A DNA stretch of 64,000 nt from CAYQTO01 sp964420455 (GTDB taxonomy: Bacteria; Sumerlaeota; Sumerlaeia; SLMS01): contig CAYQTO010000005.1 in assembly GCA_964420455.1 (NCBI GenBank), positions 3,046-67,045 of the forward strand. Direction: 5' to 3'. Made by a program: the position numbers and the translations under genes. A model generated the notes under the pieces. The model was given only the letters and a program-made list of their open reading frames with translations, was not told the DNA's origin and ran no database searches. This document shows, piece by piece, positions 26,471 to 35,711 of this stretch; position 1 is the first letter of the stretch, and every line of letters begins with the position of its first letter.

Positions 26471-28468
26471 TTACCCGGGCCCGCTCGTCTCCGACCGCCC
26501 GCTGGCCGGCATCTGCGCCTGGGCCAGCACGCTCGGGTGTTGAGGCTCTTCAAGATAAGTGTATCCGTTGAGCCCGTCGATGTAGAAACGGAGGAGCTGG
26601 GCGCTTTCCTCGAGGCTGAGGCGCCGCTCGCGGACCGCCCGCTCCACTTCCCGGCGGAACCGCGCGATCAGATCCTTCACCTCGAACTGAACATAGCTCA
26701 GCACCTCCGACACCGTGTCCCCCTCCACGAGGTGCTTGATGTCCGGCTCGCCGTCCTCGTCCAGATAGATGTGGACCGCATTGGTGTCGCCAAAAAGGTT
26801 GTGGAGGTCGCCGAGGATCTCCTGGTACGCGCCGAGGAGAAAGATGCCCAGATAGTAGGGTTCACCGCGCAGGGGGTGGAGCTCCAGGGTGCGCTTGACC
26901 TGGGTGGGATGGACGAAGTGGTCGATCTTGCCGTCAGAATCGCAGGTGATGTCGGCGAGGATACCGCGCTGGGTGGGTTCCTCGTCCAGGCGATGAATCG
27001 GCATGACGGGAAAGAGCTGCTGGATGGCCCAGCTGTCGGGCATCGACTGAAAGACGGAGAAGTTGCAGAAGTAGGTCTCCGCCATGAGTTCGTCGAGGCC
27101 CTCGAGTTCTTCGGGGTAGTGGTTGAGGGAGCGGGCGACTTTCTGGACGCGGCGGCAGACGCGCCAGAACAGGGCCTCCGCGCGGGCGCGCTCCTCGAGC
27201 GACAGGTAGCCGAGGTTGAAGAGGTTGATGGCTTCCTCGCGTGCCTGCACGGCGTCGTGGTAATGCTCGAGGAAGTTCTTGGGGGTGAACTCGGTCTCGA
27301 TGTCGTGGAGGTCGTGGAGGGGCTGGGCGTCCTCGTCGGCGGGGGTGGGGATCTCACCCAGCTCGACGGATTCCGCGCTGGTGCTTCCCAGCACATTGGT
27401 GATCAGCAGACTGTGGTAGGCGATCATGGCGCGGCCCGATTCCGAGAGAATCATCGGGTGCGGGACCCCGGCATCGTCGCACACCGTCTTGATGCGGTAG
27501 ACGACGTCGTTTGCGTATTCGTCGAGGGTGTAGTTGATGGAGGATTCGATGGTGGAGCGCGAGCCGTCGTAGTCGACGCCGAGGCCGCCCCCGACGTCGA
27601 GAAACTGCATGCCGGCGCCGGCCTTGTGGAGCTCCACGAAGAGCCGCGCCGCCTCGGTGATGGCCGCCTTGATCTGGCGGATATTCGAAACCTGGCTGCC
27701 CATGTGGAAGTGGAGGAGCTGGAGGCAGTCGGCCATGTCCCGCTCGCGGAGATAGTCAAGGGCGCGGATCATCTCGGGGATCGTGAGGCCGAACTTCGAT
27801 CGGATGCCGGCGCTTGATTCCCACCGGCCGATGCCTCGCGAGGCCAGCTTGGCCCGGACGCCGATCCGCGGCCGCACCCCATGCTTCTCCGCGTAGGTTA
27901 CGATCATCTCCAATTCCGAGAACTTCTCGACGATGGGAATGACCATCTTGCCGATCTTCGTCGCGAGGATCACCGACTCGATGAATTCGTCGTCCTTGAA
28001 GCCGTTGCAGACGATCGGCATGTCGCGATTCTCGACAAGGGCCATCACCGCCAGCAGCTCGGGCTTTGAACCCGCCTCGATGCCGAAGCCGAGCGGTTCC
28101 GCGTACTCTAGGTACTCGTGGACCACGTGGCTTTGTTGGTTCACCTTGATCGGGTAGATCCCGGCGTAGCGGTTCTGGTACTCCTCGACCTCGATGGCCT
28201 TGTGAAAGGCCGCGTGGATCTCGCCGAGGCGGTGCTGGAGCAGTTGGGGGACCCGCAGCAGGATCGGAGGCAGGACGCCGCGGGCCAGTAGCGAATCCAT
28301 CAGCGTCTTGAGGTCCAGCGAGGGCCCCTCGCCCTTGTCCGGGTGCAGCAGCAGGTGACCCTCCCCGGAGATCGACAGATACGACGCCCCCCACTTGTCG
28401 AGCCCGTACAGCTCGGTGGAGTCCTGAATTTTCCAGCGTTCAATGCCGCGCGCGGAGCCTCGTGCCAC
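26471..28468 (-). CDS. speA: biosynthetic arginine decarboxylase
   Basis: A 665-residue PLP enzyme making agmatine from arginine, the first step of the agmatine route to polyamines. Y-P-I-K-V-N-Q-Q carries the PLP-binding Lys. LQLLHFHMGSQVSNIRQIK and F-L-D-V-G-G-G-L-G-V-D-Y-D-G are barrel motifs of the SpeA family. V-C-N-G-F-K-D and the C-terminal I-D-G-L-N-G-Y-T-Y-L-E are also typical. I chose GTG 28468, which has GGGAGG 7 nt upstream, over a TTG at 28495. The sequence after T-Y-L-E-E-P is a short unconserved tail. No speB agmatinase is visible in the window. Confidence 0.94.
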   Translation of the reverse strand: MARGSARGIERWKIQDSTELYGLDKWGASYLSISGEGHLLLHPDKGEGPSLDLKTLMDSLLARGVLPPILLRVPQLLQHRLGEIHAAFHKAIEVEEYQNRYAGIYPIKVNQQSHVVHEYLEYAEPLGFGIEAGSKPELLAVMALVENRDMPIVCNGFKDDEFIESVILATKIGKMVIPIVEKFSELEMIVTYAEKHGVRPRIGVRAKLASRGIGRWESSAGIRSKFGLTIPEMIRALDYLRERDMADCLQLLHFHMGSQVSNIRQIKAAITEAARLFVELHKAGAGMQFLDVGGGLGVDYDGSRSTIESSINYTLDEYANDVVYRIKTVCDDAGVPHPMILSESGRAMIAYHSLLITNVLGSTSAESVELGEIPTPADEDAQPLHDLHDIETEFTPKNFLEHYHDAVQAREEAINLFNLGYLSLEERARAEALFWRVCRRVQKVARSLNHYPEELEGLDELMAETYFCNFSVFQSMPDSWAIQQLFPVMPIHRLDEEPTQRGILADITCDSDGKIDHFVHPTQVKRTLELHPLRGEPYYLGIFLLGAYQEILGDLHNLFGDTNAVHIYLDEDGEPDIKHLVEGDTVSEVLSYVQFEVKDLIARFRREVERAVRERRLSLEESAQLLRFYIDGLNGYTYLEEPQHPSVLAQAQMPASGRSETSGPG

Positions 28469-28558
28469 CGGTCGACCTCCCTTGGCCAAAGTCAAGCCGG
28501 CGAGTTCTCGGGGCGGGGGGCGGTGCTGGCAAGGGGGAAACGTTCCTTGGGGGAATTG

Positions 28559-29350
28559 TCACCGGGGCATGGTGGCAAGGACGACCGCATGGGTGGCCGT
28601 CCGAAGGGCGGGATGGGCGGCTCCCGGGCCCGGATCGCCGCGCCCCACGGCGTCCCGTTCCTCAAGCGGGCGAATCTCCACCGGATCCGCGAAGCCCGCC
28701 CGGCGCACCAGCTTCACCAGCTCCCCCGGCGTATACACGCGCATCTCCAGCCTCCACTCCTGAACGTCCCCATCCCATTCCCATCGGCCCTTCGCCTCGA
28801 GCCGGTTGGTCTCGCCGTTGAAGCGCCAGGCCTCCTGGAGCCTCGCCTTGCCTTGGATGCGGACCGCCGCCGGGGTGTCCTTCACCGCCTGGCGCATGCC
28901 GGCCCGCAAGGGCACCTCCATCAGCAGCCGCGCTCCCGGCGCGAGCACCCGGGCGATCTCGCCGAGCAGGTCCCGGTTCTCCGCATCCGGAAAGTAACCG
29001 AAGGTGTTGAAGAGCATGTAGGCGCCCGCGAGGGAGCGGTCGAGAAAAGGGAGCCGGCGCATGTCGGCGCGGAGGAGCCGGTTGCGGAGCGAGTGCGGAG
29101 CCTGGTGGAGGAGCGCCGCCGTGAGGTCGATCCCCACAGCGGGAATCCGTGCCGTCCGCAGCGGGCGGAGATGCCGGCCGTAGGCGCAACCGATGTCCAG
29201 CACCGGCGCCGCGGCATCGGCAAAGATCCGTCGGAGCAGCGCCACCTCCGCCGCCTGGTCAAGGTCCGGCGCCAGAGGGCCGCGGTACAGCGCTCCGTAC
29301 AGGTGGGAGAAGTAGTCCTGCCACCAAGGCGGGGACGGGTCTGCCGTCAA
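28559..29350 (-). CDS. class I SAM-dependent methyltransferase
   Basis: A 263-residue methyltransferase. V-L-D-I-G-C-A-Y-G-R-H-L is motif I (SAM binding), V-G-I-D-L-T motif II and L-L-R-A-D-M-R-R-L-P motif III. The C-terminal half is beta-rich with an R-W-E-W-D-G-D segment often found in small-molecule methyltransferases. It starts at TTG 29350, overlapping the regulator's TGA (TTGA). Substrate unknown. Nearness to speA (90 nt) does not prove a polyamine role. Confidence 0.82.
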   Translation of the reverse strand: MTADPSPPWWQDYFSHLYGALYRGPLAPDLDQAAEVALLRRIFADAAAPVLDIGCAYGRHLRPLRTARIPAVGIDLTAALLHQAPHSLRNRLLRADMRRLPFLDRSLAGAYMLFNTFGYFPDAENRDLLGEIARVLAPGARLLMEVPLRAGMRQAVKDTPAAVRIQGKARLQEAWRFNGETNRLEAKGRWEWDGDVQEWRLEMRVYTPGELVKLVRRAGFADPVEIRPLEERDAVGRGDPGPGAAHPALRTATHAVVLATMPR

Positions 29351-31242
29351 AATTCTTCCCCCTCGTCTCCCTTGCTGTCCACGTCGGCCACGGTCTCGCC
29401 CGAGGACTGGCGGCGGTGGCTCGCCGTCAGCCGGTCCAGCCCGTACATCTTGATCTTCTTGTCGAGGGTTGGTCGCGAAATGCCGAGCTGACGGGCGGCC
29501 TGCGACTTCTGTCCCCCCGATTCTACCAGCGCCCGCGAGATCTCCTCCCGCTCGATCATCTCCGTCAGCATTTGCAACCGAGGGAGCTTGACCGTCGTGC
29601 TTTCCTCGTCGTTGCCCACCTCGCGGGGGACCATTGGCTCGTCAATGATGTGGCCACTGCAAAGGAGCATGATCCGCTCGAGAACGTTGCGCAGTTCGCG
29701 GACGTTTCCCGGCCAGTGGTGCGAGAGGAGCCGACGATAGGCCCGCGGCGTTACTGCGTACTCCCTCGCGACCGCGTTGTCCTCCCGGATTTGCCGGATG
29801 AGGTAAGGCACCAACTCGGGGATGTCCTCAATCCGATCGCGCAAGGGGGGAACGGAAAGGTTCAGCACATGGATGCGGTGGTAGAGGTCGCGGCGGAAGG
29901 TGCCCTCCTCGACCATCTGCTCGAGGTTACGGTTTGTGGCGCAGAGGAACCGGACGTCGGCGCGGACCGACTCGTTCCCGCCCACGCGAAAGAACGGCTG
30001 GCCCTCGATGACGCGCAGGAGCTTCGCCTGGAGATCCGGATCGAGATCGCCGATTTCGTCGAGAAAGAGCGTGCCCCCATCCGCCAGTTCCACCTTGCCG
30101 ATGCGTCGCTCAGCCGCCCCGGTAAAGGCGCCTCGCTCGTGCCCAAACAGTTCCGCCTCTGTCAACTCGGAGACCATGCAGGCGCAGTTCACCTCGATAT
30201 AGGGGCCGAAGCGCCGCGGCGACAACTGGTGGACGGCCCGGGCACAGAGTTCCTTGCCGGTTCCCGATTCGCCGCGGATCAGCACCGTCACATTGGTGCC
30301 CGCAAAGCTCCGGATCTGCGTGCGGAGCACATTCATCGGCTCGCTGCTGCCGACGATGCCCAGGTGATCCGGGAGCAGCTGGGCCGATCCCTGCGCCAGC
30401 ATCTGGCCGAGGGGGAGCGCCCGCAGGCATTCGGAAAGGGTCTCGGCAAACTCCAGATCCAGGGGCTCGAAGGGGCGTGCGTTTTCCCGGCCAAGAACGA
30501 CCACGGCGGCCGCCCTTCCCTCCGCGTGGATGGGAAAGAACAGGGTGGTCCAGGCGACAGGGCGCTTGAGGAAATCCGCCTTCCAGGTGGCGCCCCGCTC
30601 CATCGCCGTCAACACGGCGCGGTCCTCTTCGCCGAGGTTGACCGGCCCTTCGACGAAGATGGCGTCGAGGCCCGGCGGGGCACTGTAGATGCCGACCGCA
30701 TCGGCCTGGAGCGAGCGGCGGATGGCAGAGGAGAAGGCGCTGATGGAGTGGCGGATGCGGCTGAGTGCCGCGAGCCGCGCGGTCAATTCGCTCGCCCGGC
30801 GGAGGATCAGCCGGTTCACCCGCAGGTGGTCGCCTCCCTTGGGACCCCCCGCCGAGGAGCCCTCACGCGTCTCCACATCGGCCGGTGCCCGGTCTGCCCG
30901 GGCGGACTCCTGCGGCGTGACTTCCACCACGGCGATCTGCGTCCGCCCGATGCGCAGATGGTCTTCCGATTTGAGGACCGTCGGCTCGCGGATTTCACGG
31001 CCGTTTACATACGTGCCGTTCTTGCTCCCGAGGTCGCGAACGATCAACTGGCCATCGAGCCACTCGACGACCGCGTGGTGGCGCGAGACGAGATCGTCGG
31101 TGACGGGGACGCGCGACTGGGGGTCGCGGCCGAGGACCGCCGGGCGGTCCACCAGGACGCGGTGGCCCTGGCCGGTGCCGCTGATCACCAGGAGCGCGAG
31201 GTGGCAGGGGAGGGTTTCCGGATCGGGCGGGATCGGGCTCAT
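29347..31242 (-). CDS. FHA-GAF sigma-54-dependent transcriptional activator
   Basis: A 631-residue regulator. Residues about 20-100 are an FHA phosphothreonine-binding domain (L-G-R-D-P-Q-S-R-V, S-R-H-H-A, G-S-K-N-G-T-Y-V-N-G). About 150-290 is GAF-like. The AAA+ domain has Walker A G-E-S-G-T-G-K-E, the sigma-54 contact loop G-A-F-T-G-A and Walker B G-G-T-L-F-L-D-E-I. A Fis-type helix-turn-helix (S-Q-A-A-R-Q-L-G-I-S-R-P-T-L) ends it. The FHA input implies control by a Ser/Thr kinase rather than a His-Asp relay. ATG 31242 chosen; an in-frame start at 31302 adds uncharacteristic sequence. Confidence 0.92.
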   Translation of the reverse strand: MSPIPPDPETLPCHLALLVISGTGQGHRVLVDRPAVLGRDPQSRVPVTDDLVSRHHAVVEWLDGQLIVRDLGSKNGTYVNGREIREPTVLKSEDHLRIGRTQIAVVEVTPQESARADRAPADVETREGSSAGGPKGGDHLRVNRLILRRASELTARLAALSRIRHSISAFSSAIRRSLQADAVGIYSAPPGLDAIFVEGPVNLGEEDRAVLTAMERGATWKADFLKRPVAWTTLFFPIHAEGRAAAVVVLGRENARPFEPLDLEFAETLSECLRALPLGQMLAQGSAQLLPDHLGIVGSSEPMNVLRTQIRSFAGTNVTVLIRGESGTGKELCARAVHQLSPRRFGPYIEVNCACMVSELTEAELFGHERGAFTGAAERRIGKVELADGGTLFLDEIGDLDPDLQAKLLRVIEGQPFFRVGGNESVRADVRFLCATNRNLEQMVEEGTFRRDLYHRIHVLNLSVPPLRDRIEDIPELVPYLIRQIREDNAVAREYAVTPRAYRRLLSHHWPGNVRELRNVLERIMLLCSGHIIDEPMVPREVGNDEESTTVKLPRLQMLTEMIEREEISRALVESGGQKSQAARQLGISRPTLDKKIKMYGLDRLTASHRRQSSGETVADVDSKGDEGEEF

Positions 31243-31597
31243 GTCAGTGGGGGCATATTCACAGGGCAGACTTCTGCGCACTCGTGGTGGCAGGTGTGTC
31301 AATCTGGTTTACAAGCATCCTTTGGACCGATTCCGGACGCAAGGTTAAGTGCTTGTTTTCGAGGGCTGAGGACCCACTTCGAGTTGTAAAGGATGTTGGC
31401 ACGTTTCAGGTTAACAGCCTTACCGCACGGGAGAAGGGCCGTCCTACCCCGGTTCCCCCCGCTCGCTTCTGTTTTCCAGAGGCGATTCAAATAGAAGCCG
31501 CATTTGTTCGTGGGGTCCAGATGCCGGCTTCTTTCCCGCTCCCGCTCCGGCATCTGCCGGAGCGGGAGCTTACTTTCCGGCACCGGCCGGCGCCCCT
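31243..31597. other. 355-nt intergenic region, promoter side of the sigma-54 activator
   Basis: Lower in GC than the flanking genes. It should hold the promoter of the minus-strand activator and the end of the small membrane protein transcript, marked by the hairpin at 31538-31569. One open frame of about 94 codons on the minus strand looks non-coding in composition. No further repeats seen. Confidence 0.5.
31538..31569 (-). terminator. strong 15-bp hairpin downstream of the small membrane protein gene
   Basis: GCTCCCGCTCCGGCA and TGCCGGAGCGGGAGC form a perfect 15-bp stem with a 2-nt loop, 28 nt past the stop at 31598. There is no long T run on the minus strand, so it may stabilise or terminate the transcript with help from Rho. 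Confidence 0.5.
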
Positions 31598-32005
31598 TCA
31601 GCCCCCCGACTCCTTCAATTGCTTCTGGAGAAGGTCGCGCTCCTTCTTGAGCAGGGCGACCTCCTTCATCGCGGAGTGGTAGCCGGCGTCGGCCTTCTGG
31701 CGGCCCTTAAAGATCCAGACGATGGTCCGATAGACGGCGACCAGCAGCATGAGGGCGGTGAGACCCACCAGGACGAAGTAATCGTTGGCGGTTTCGAACC
31801 AACCGACGACTGGCTGGGCGCCAACGCTTTGGGCGATGGGAATGCCGTAAACCCAGATCGCCCCGATGACGAGGAAGGAGATCCAGGCGGGGAGGGGGAA
31901 CACCTGGTTGCGGGTGTTGAGGGAGGGGACGCGGTTGGCGTCGACCTTGAGTTTGATCTGGCGATCGAGTTCGGCGATGCGCTCGAGGGTTTGCGTTCGG
32001 TTCAC
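31598..32005 (-). CDS. small two-helix membrane protein with coiled-coil ends
   Basis: 135 residues from a GTG at 32005. A charged N-terminal helix (R-I-A-E-L-D-R-Q-I-K-L-K-V-D) precedes a membrane helix (W-I-S-F-L-V-I-G-A-I-W-V-Y-G-I). A second follows (Y-F-V-L-V-G-L-T-A-L-M-L-L-V-A-V-Y), and the C-terminus is a Lys/Glu-rich coiled coil (M-K-E-V-A-L-L-K-K-E-R-D-L-L). No known family recognised. It is downstream of the DJ-1 gene on the same strand. Confidence 0.65.
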   Translation of the reverse strand: MNRTQTLERIAELDRQIKLKVDANRVPSLNTRNQVFPLPAWISFLVIGAIWVYGIPIAQSVGAQPVVGWFETANDYFVLVGLTALMLLVAVYRTIVWIFKGRQKADAGYHSAMKEVALLKKERDLLQKQLKESGG

Positions 32006-32050
32006 CGTGCACGCTCCTCCGTGCGCCTTCTCGCGGGTCCCCGTCTCGGG

Positions 32051-32617
32051 TCAGGATGGTTCCGCGGACTCGAAGGACGCATAGACGATGGATTGGGCAA
32101 TGTCTTGCGCCGTGGAAGTTCCCAGCAGGAGTTCGATGACGGCAAGGGCAAAGGGGACGGCGGTGCCGGCGCCCCGGCTGGTGACAAGGCGGCCGTGGCG
32201 GACGACCGGATCGTGGCGAAGGAGGGCGCCGGCCATGTCGGTCTCCGCCTTGGGGAAGCAGGTGGCGGGCACGCCATCGAGGATGCCGAGGTCGGCGAGG
32301 AAGGTGGGGGCGGCGCAGATGGCGGCGAGGGGCCGGCCGGCCTCATGGTGGATCCGGACCATGTTCCTGAGGGGTTCGTGCTGGCGGAGTTGGCGCGTGC
32401 CCGGGCCGCCGGGGAGCAGGATCAAGTCGAACGCACGGGAGAGCTCATCGTCGAGCACCGAGTCAGTCTCGACCGTGATCTGGTGCGAGCCGGTGGCGGT
32501 GCGCTTGCCGATGCCGGCGGTGGTGACGTGGACGCCGGCGCGCCGCAGGAGATCGATGGAGGTGACGGCCTCGACTTCCTCGAAGCCGTCGATGAGCGGG
32601 ATAAGAACGGTGGGCAT
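32051..32617 (-). CDS. DJ-1/PfpI superfamily protein (YajL/ThiJ-like)
   Basis: 188 residues. V-L-I-P-L-I-D-G-F-E-E-V-E-A holds the conserved Glu, L-L-P-G-G-P-G-T the glycine loop, and L-A-A-I-C-A-A-P the reactive Cys elbow. V-T-S-R-G-A-G-T-A-V-P-F-A-L is the family's C-terminal motif. Members are implicated in oxidative and aldehyde stress. ATG at 32617. It faces the DUF1800 gene divergently. Confidence 0.9.
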   Translation of the reverse strand: MPTVLIPLIDGFEEVEAVTSIDLLRRAGVHVTTAGIGKRTATGSHQITVETDSVLDDELSRAFDLILLPGGPGTRQLRQHEPLRNMVRIHHEAGRPLAAICAAPTFLADLGILDGVPATCFPKAETDMAGALLRHDPVVRHGRLVTSRGAGTAVPFALAVIELLLGTSTAQDIAQSIVYASFESAEPS

Positions 32618-32662
32618 GGCGGTGATCCCTGAAAAGAGAGTGTACGCACAGGTGGATGGTGT

Positions 32663-32676
32663 GTACCGAATGGTAC
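32663..32676. promoter_or_regulatory. small inverted repeat in divergent promoter region
   Basis: GTACC-GAAT-GGTAC lies 46 nt upstream of the DJ-1 start and 112 nt upstream of the DUF1800 start. It could be a dimeric operator for either gene. The arms are only 5 nt, so chance is possible. Confidence 0.25.
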
Positions 32677-32787
32677 GGGGTTCGTCCAGCCCCGAGGGCG
32701 ACAACCCGGAGAAGTCTGCTGGAACTGTGGGGGTTAACTGCAACCCACGTTGCGGGTGAGCCAGTTGCATTGGGGTGAGGAACAAAC

Positions 32788-34347
32788 GTGAAAGCCGCCC
32801 GGGGCGGCGGAAGGACGTGGACAATGGCGGCAAGGCTGGCACCGGTGGAGGGCGGGGCACCGTGGGGCGAGCGGGAGGCGCGCCACCTGCTGAACCGCGC
32901 GGGTTTCGGGGTGGCGCTGGAGCGGATCCCGGCGATTGTTGCAGCGGGACGGGAGGCGTCGGTCGATGCGCTCGTGTTCGACGACGGGCGGGCGGAAACC
33001 CATCCGGAGCCGGACTTCCTTACCCCGGCGGAAGACATGCTGGAGATGGTGCGGATGGCGCGCGAGGTGGAGGACCGGGACGAGCGCCGGGCGATGGTCC
33101 GCAACCGGCTCCGCGACCAGCGGCTCGAGGTCGGCCGGCTCCAGGCCTGGTGGCTCGACCGCATGGCCGCCACCACCAGGCCCCTGCGCGAGAAGATGGC
33201 GCTCTTCTGGCACGGTCACTTCGCCACCAGCGCCCGCGAAGTTCGCCAACCCCTCTACAACTACCAGCTCAATACGATCTTTCGCGAGCACGGGATGGGG
33301 AGTTTCAAGGACCTTGTCTTTGCCGTGGGCAAATCGCCCGCCATGTTGAACTACCTGAACAACAAGCAGAACCGCAAGGGGCAGCCGAACGAGAACTGGG
33401 CCCGGGAACTCATGGAGCTGTTTACCATGGGAATCGGGAGCTATACGGAGGAGGACATCCGCGAGGCGGCCCGCGCCTTCACCGGATATACGGAGCGGGA
33501 GGGCCAGTTCACCTTCGTGGCGCGCCAGCACGACGAAGGGATCAAGACCTTCCTCGGCCGGACGGGACCGTTCGACGGCAGGGACATCATCGACATTATT
33601 TTCGAACAGCCGGAGACGGCGCGGTTCGTCCCGCGGAAGATCTGGGAGTACCTTGTCTATGCGGATCCGGACGAGGATGTGGTGGAGGAACTGGCGGGGG
33701 TGTTCCGCGACAACAACTTCGGGCTGCGACCGCTCCTGCGCACGATCCTCCTCTCGCGGGAGTTCTACAGTGAGCGGGCACTCGGTAACCAGGTGAAGTC
33801 GCCGGTGCAGTTCTGGGTGATGCTGCGGGATCAACTGGGGCTGGAGGACGTGCCGGCGCGGATGGTGACGATGGCGCTGCGGGGCCTCGGACAGGACCTC
33901 TTTTATCCGCCGAATGTGAAGGGGTGGCCGGGCGACCGGGCCTGGATCACGAGCAACTCGCTGCTGCTCCGTTACAACATCCCGGCATATGTGCTGTTGG
34001 GCGAGCGGCCAACGGGGGGGCGCGCCCTCGAGCTGGACGAGACGCCTGGCGGGGCCGTGAGCGAGCGCCTCGAGCGCCTCCGGGAGAGGCGGAGGCGGGA
34101 GCGAATTCGAGACACCTCGGCGCTGTATGCGTCGATGGGCGGAAAGTCCGCGCCCGAGGTGGTCCGCGGTCTGGGCGGTCGGCTCCTCGGACGGGAGCTG
34201 GAGGACGCCCAGGTCGACGCCATCGCCGCCGTTCTCGCCGGCGAGGAAGGCGACCGCTGGCGCCTGTCCGTCTCGAGCCTTGGTCGCGAACGCGCCGCCG
34301 CCACCCTTCATCTCTTGCTTTCCCTCGCGGAATACCAGTTGTGTTAG
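32788..34347 (+). CDS. DUF1800 family protein
   Basis: 519 residues. R-H-L-L-N-R-A-G-F-G is the family's opening motif, and LREKMALFWHGHFATSA, N-E-N-W-A-R-E-L-M-E-L-F-T-M-G and P-P-N-V-K-G-W-P-G-D-R-A-W-I are its hallmark blocks. GTG 32788 has a GAGG about 7 nt upstream; ATG 32824 is the alternative. DUF1800 proteins almost always precede a DUF1501 gene, as here, 26 nt apart. Function is unknown; the pair is common in PVC bacteria and others and is thought to act in or beyond the membrane. Confidence 0.92.
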   Translation: MKAARGGGRTWTMAARLAPVEGGAPWGEREARHLLNRAGFGVALERIPAIVAAGREASVDALVFDDGRAETHPEPDFLTPAEDMLEMVRMAREVEDRDERRAMVRNRLRDQRLEVGRLQAWWLDRMAATTRPLREKMALFWHGHFATSAREVRQPLYNYQLNTIFREHGMGSFKDLVFAVGKSPAMLNYLNNKQNRKGQPNENWARELMELFTMGIGSYTEEDIREAARAFTGYTEREGQFTFVARQHDEGIKTFLGRTGPFDGRDIIDIIFEQPETARFVPRKIWEYLVYADPDEDVVEELAGVFRDNNFGLRPLLRTILLSREFYSERALGNQVKSPVQFWVMLRDQLGLEDVPARMVTMALRGLGQDLFYPPNVKGWPGDRAWITSNSLLLRYNIPAYVLLGERPTGGRALELDETPGGAVSERLERLRERRRRERIRDTSALYASMGGKSAPEVVRGLGGRLLGRELEDAQVDAIAAVLAGEEGDRWRLSVSSLGRERAAATLHLLLSLAEYQLC

Positions 34348-34373
34348 GACACCTGCAAAAAAGGACCGGACCG

Positions 34374-35636
34374 ATGGCCGACGCACGCTATGTCTTCACA
34401 AGGCGCGAGTTCCTCCGGGGGGCGCTCATAGCCGGGGCAGGCATGACCCTTCCCGCCTTCCTCACCGAGGCGGTTTCCGCCAACGCGGTCGAGGGCCACC
34501 TGCCCGGGTTCAAGGATGACCGCATCCTGGTGGTGATCCAACTCGGTGGTGGAAACGACGGGCTGAACACGATCGTGCCTTACGGCGACGATGCGTATTA
34601 CCGGTCGCGCCAGGTGCTCCGGGTGGAGCGTCAGCAACTCCTTCGTCTGGACGACCAGCTCGCGATGAACGACGCGATGACGGGGTTGAAGGAGCTCTAT
34701 GACGAAGGGGGGCTGGGAATCGTCAACGGCGTCGGGTATCCGAACCCGAACCGCTCGCACTTCCGCTCGATGGAGATCTGGCAGACGGCGGTGGATTCGG
34801 ACCGTTACAGCGAGACGGGATGGGTGGGCCGATACTTTGACCACTGCTGCAGCGGGACTCCGGAGCCCCAGGCGGGCGTGCACGTGGGGCCGGGGGAGAT
34901 GCCGCAGGCCTTCACCGGGCGGAGCGGTGCCGGGGTGGGATTCACAGACCCGGAGCGGTTTCGCTGGGCGACGGGGGGCGTTGAGGGCCTTGAGGACGCC
35001 TTTGCCCGTGCCAACCAGCTCGATACCGTTCGCACGTCCGCGAACGAGACCGACAACCTGGATTTCCTCCGGCACATGACCAACAATGCGGTGATCGCGT
35101 CGGAGGATGTGCAGCGGGCGGGGCGGACGCGGCGCCAGCCGGTGGACTACCCCGCGTCCGCATTGGCAAACCAGCTGAGGACGATCGCGACGTTGATCGC
35201 CGGCGGACTCCCGACGCGGATCTACTACACGTCGCTGACGGGCTTTGACACCCATGCGAACCAGTCGGCCACGCACCGCCGTTTGCTCGAGCAGTTCAGC
35301 GGCGCCCTGCCGGCGTTCCTCCGCGACCTGAAGAAGATCGGCGTGGCGGACCGCGTGCAGGTTATGTGCTTCAGCGAGTTCGGCCGCCGTGTGGAGGAGA
35401 ATGCGAGCAGGGGGACGGACCATGGGACGGCGGGGCCGATGTTCCTCGCCGGGGCGGGCATCACGCCCGGCCTCCACGGCCAATACCCCAGCCTCACGGA
35501 CCTGGACGGGGGCGACCTCAGGCACACGGTGGATTTCCGAAGCGTCTATACGGACGTGCTGGAGGGATGGTTCGGTGCGGACGCCAGCCGCGTGGTCGGC
35601 CGGAAATTCCAGCGGGCAGGAATCGTGAAGGGATAG
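34374..35636 (+). CDS. DUF1501 family (sulfatase-like) exported protein
   Basis: 420 residues. The N-terminus (T-R-R-E-F-L-R-G-A-L-I-A-G-A-G-M) is a Tat-like signal with a twin-arginine. L-V-V-I-Q-L-G-G-G-N-D-G-L-N-T-I-V-P is the family start, L-G-I-V-N-G-V-G-Y-P-N-P-N-R-S-H-F the next block, and F-S-E-F-G-R-R-V-E-E-N and T-D-H-G-T-A-G-P are the alkaline-phosphatase-superfamily-like metal site region. AAGGA lies about 9 nt before the ATG. It forms an operon with the DUF1800 gene. Confidence 0.92.
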   Translation: MADARYVFTRREFLRGALIAGAGMTLPAFLTEAVSANAVEGHLPGFKDDRILVVIQLGGGNDGLNTIVPYGDDAYYRSRQVLRVERQQLLRLDDQLAMNDAMTGLKELYDEGGLGIVNGVGYPNPNRSHFRSMEIWQTAVDSDRYSETGWVGRYFDHCCSGTPEPQAGVHVGPGEMPQAFTGRSGAGVGFTDPERFRWATGGVEGLEDAFARANQLDTVRTSANETDNLDFLRHMTNNAVIASEDVQRAGRTRRQPVDYPASALANQLRTIATLIAGGLPTRIYYTSLTGFDTHANQSATHRRLLEQFSGALPAFLRDLKKIGVADRVQVMCFSEFGRRVEENASRGTDHGTAGPMFLAGAGITPGLHGQYPSLTDLDGGDLRHTVDFRSVYTDVLEGWFGADASRVVGRKFQRAGIVKG

Positions 35637-35711
35637 CGACCGGGGAGCGGGGAAGAAAACTGGGGATGCGAGGAAAAGGGGGAAGGGAGAAGGGGAGACC
35701 TGAATCGATGT

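Noticed and set aside
30961..31400. Sigma-54 promoter near TTGGCACG at about 31396
   Set aside because: The -24 half is good but the -12 half is missing at the right spacing, and it faces no plus-strand gene.
31299..31583. A 94-residue open frame in the intergenic region on the minus strand
   Set aside because: Composition is unlike the neighbouring proteins, it spans the perfect hairpin and has no start signal.
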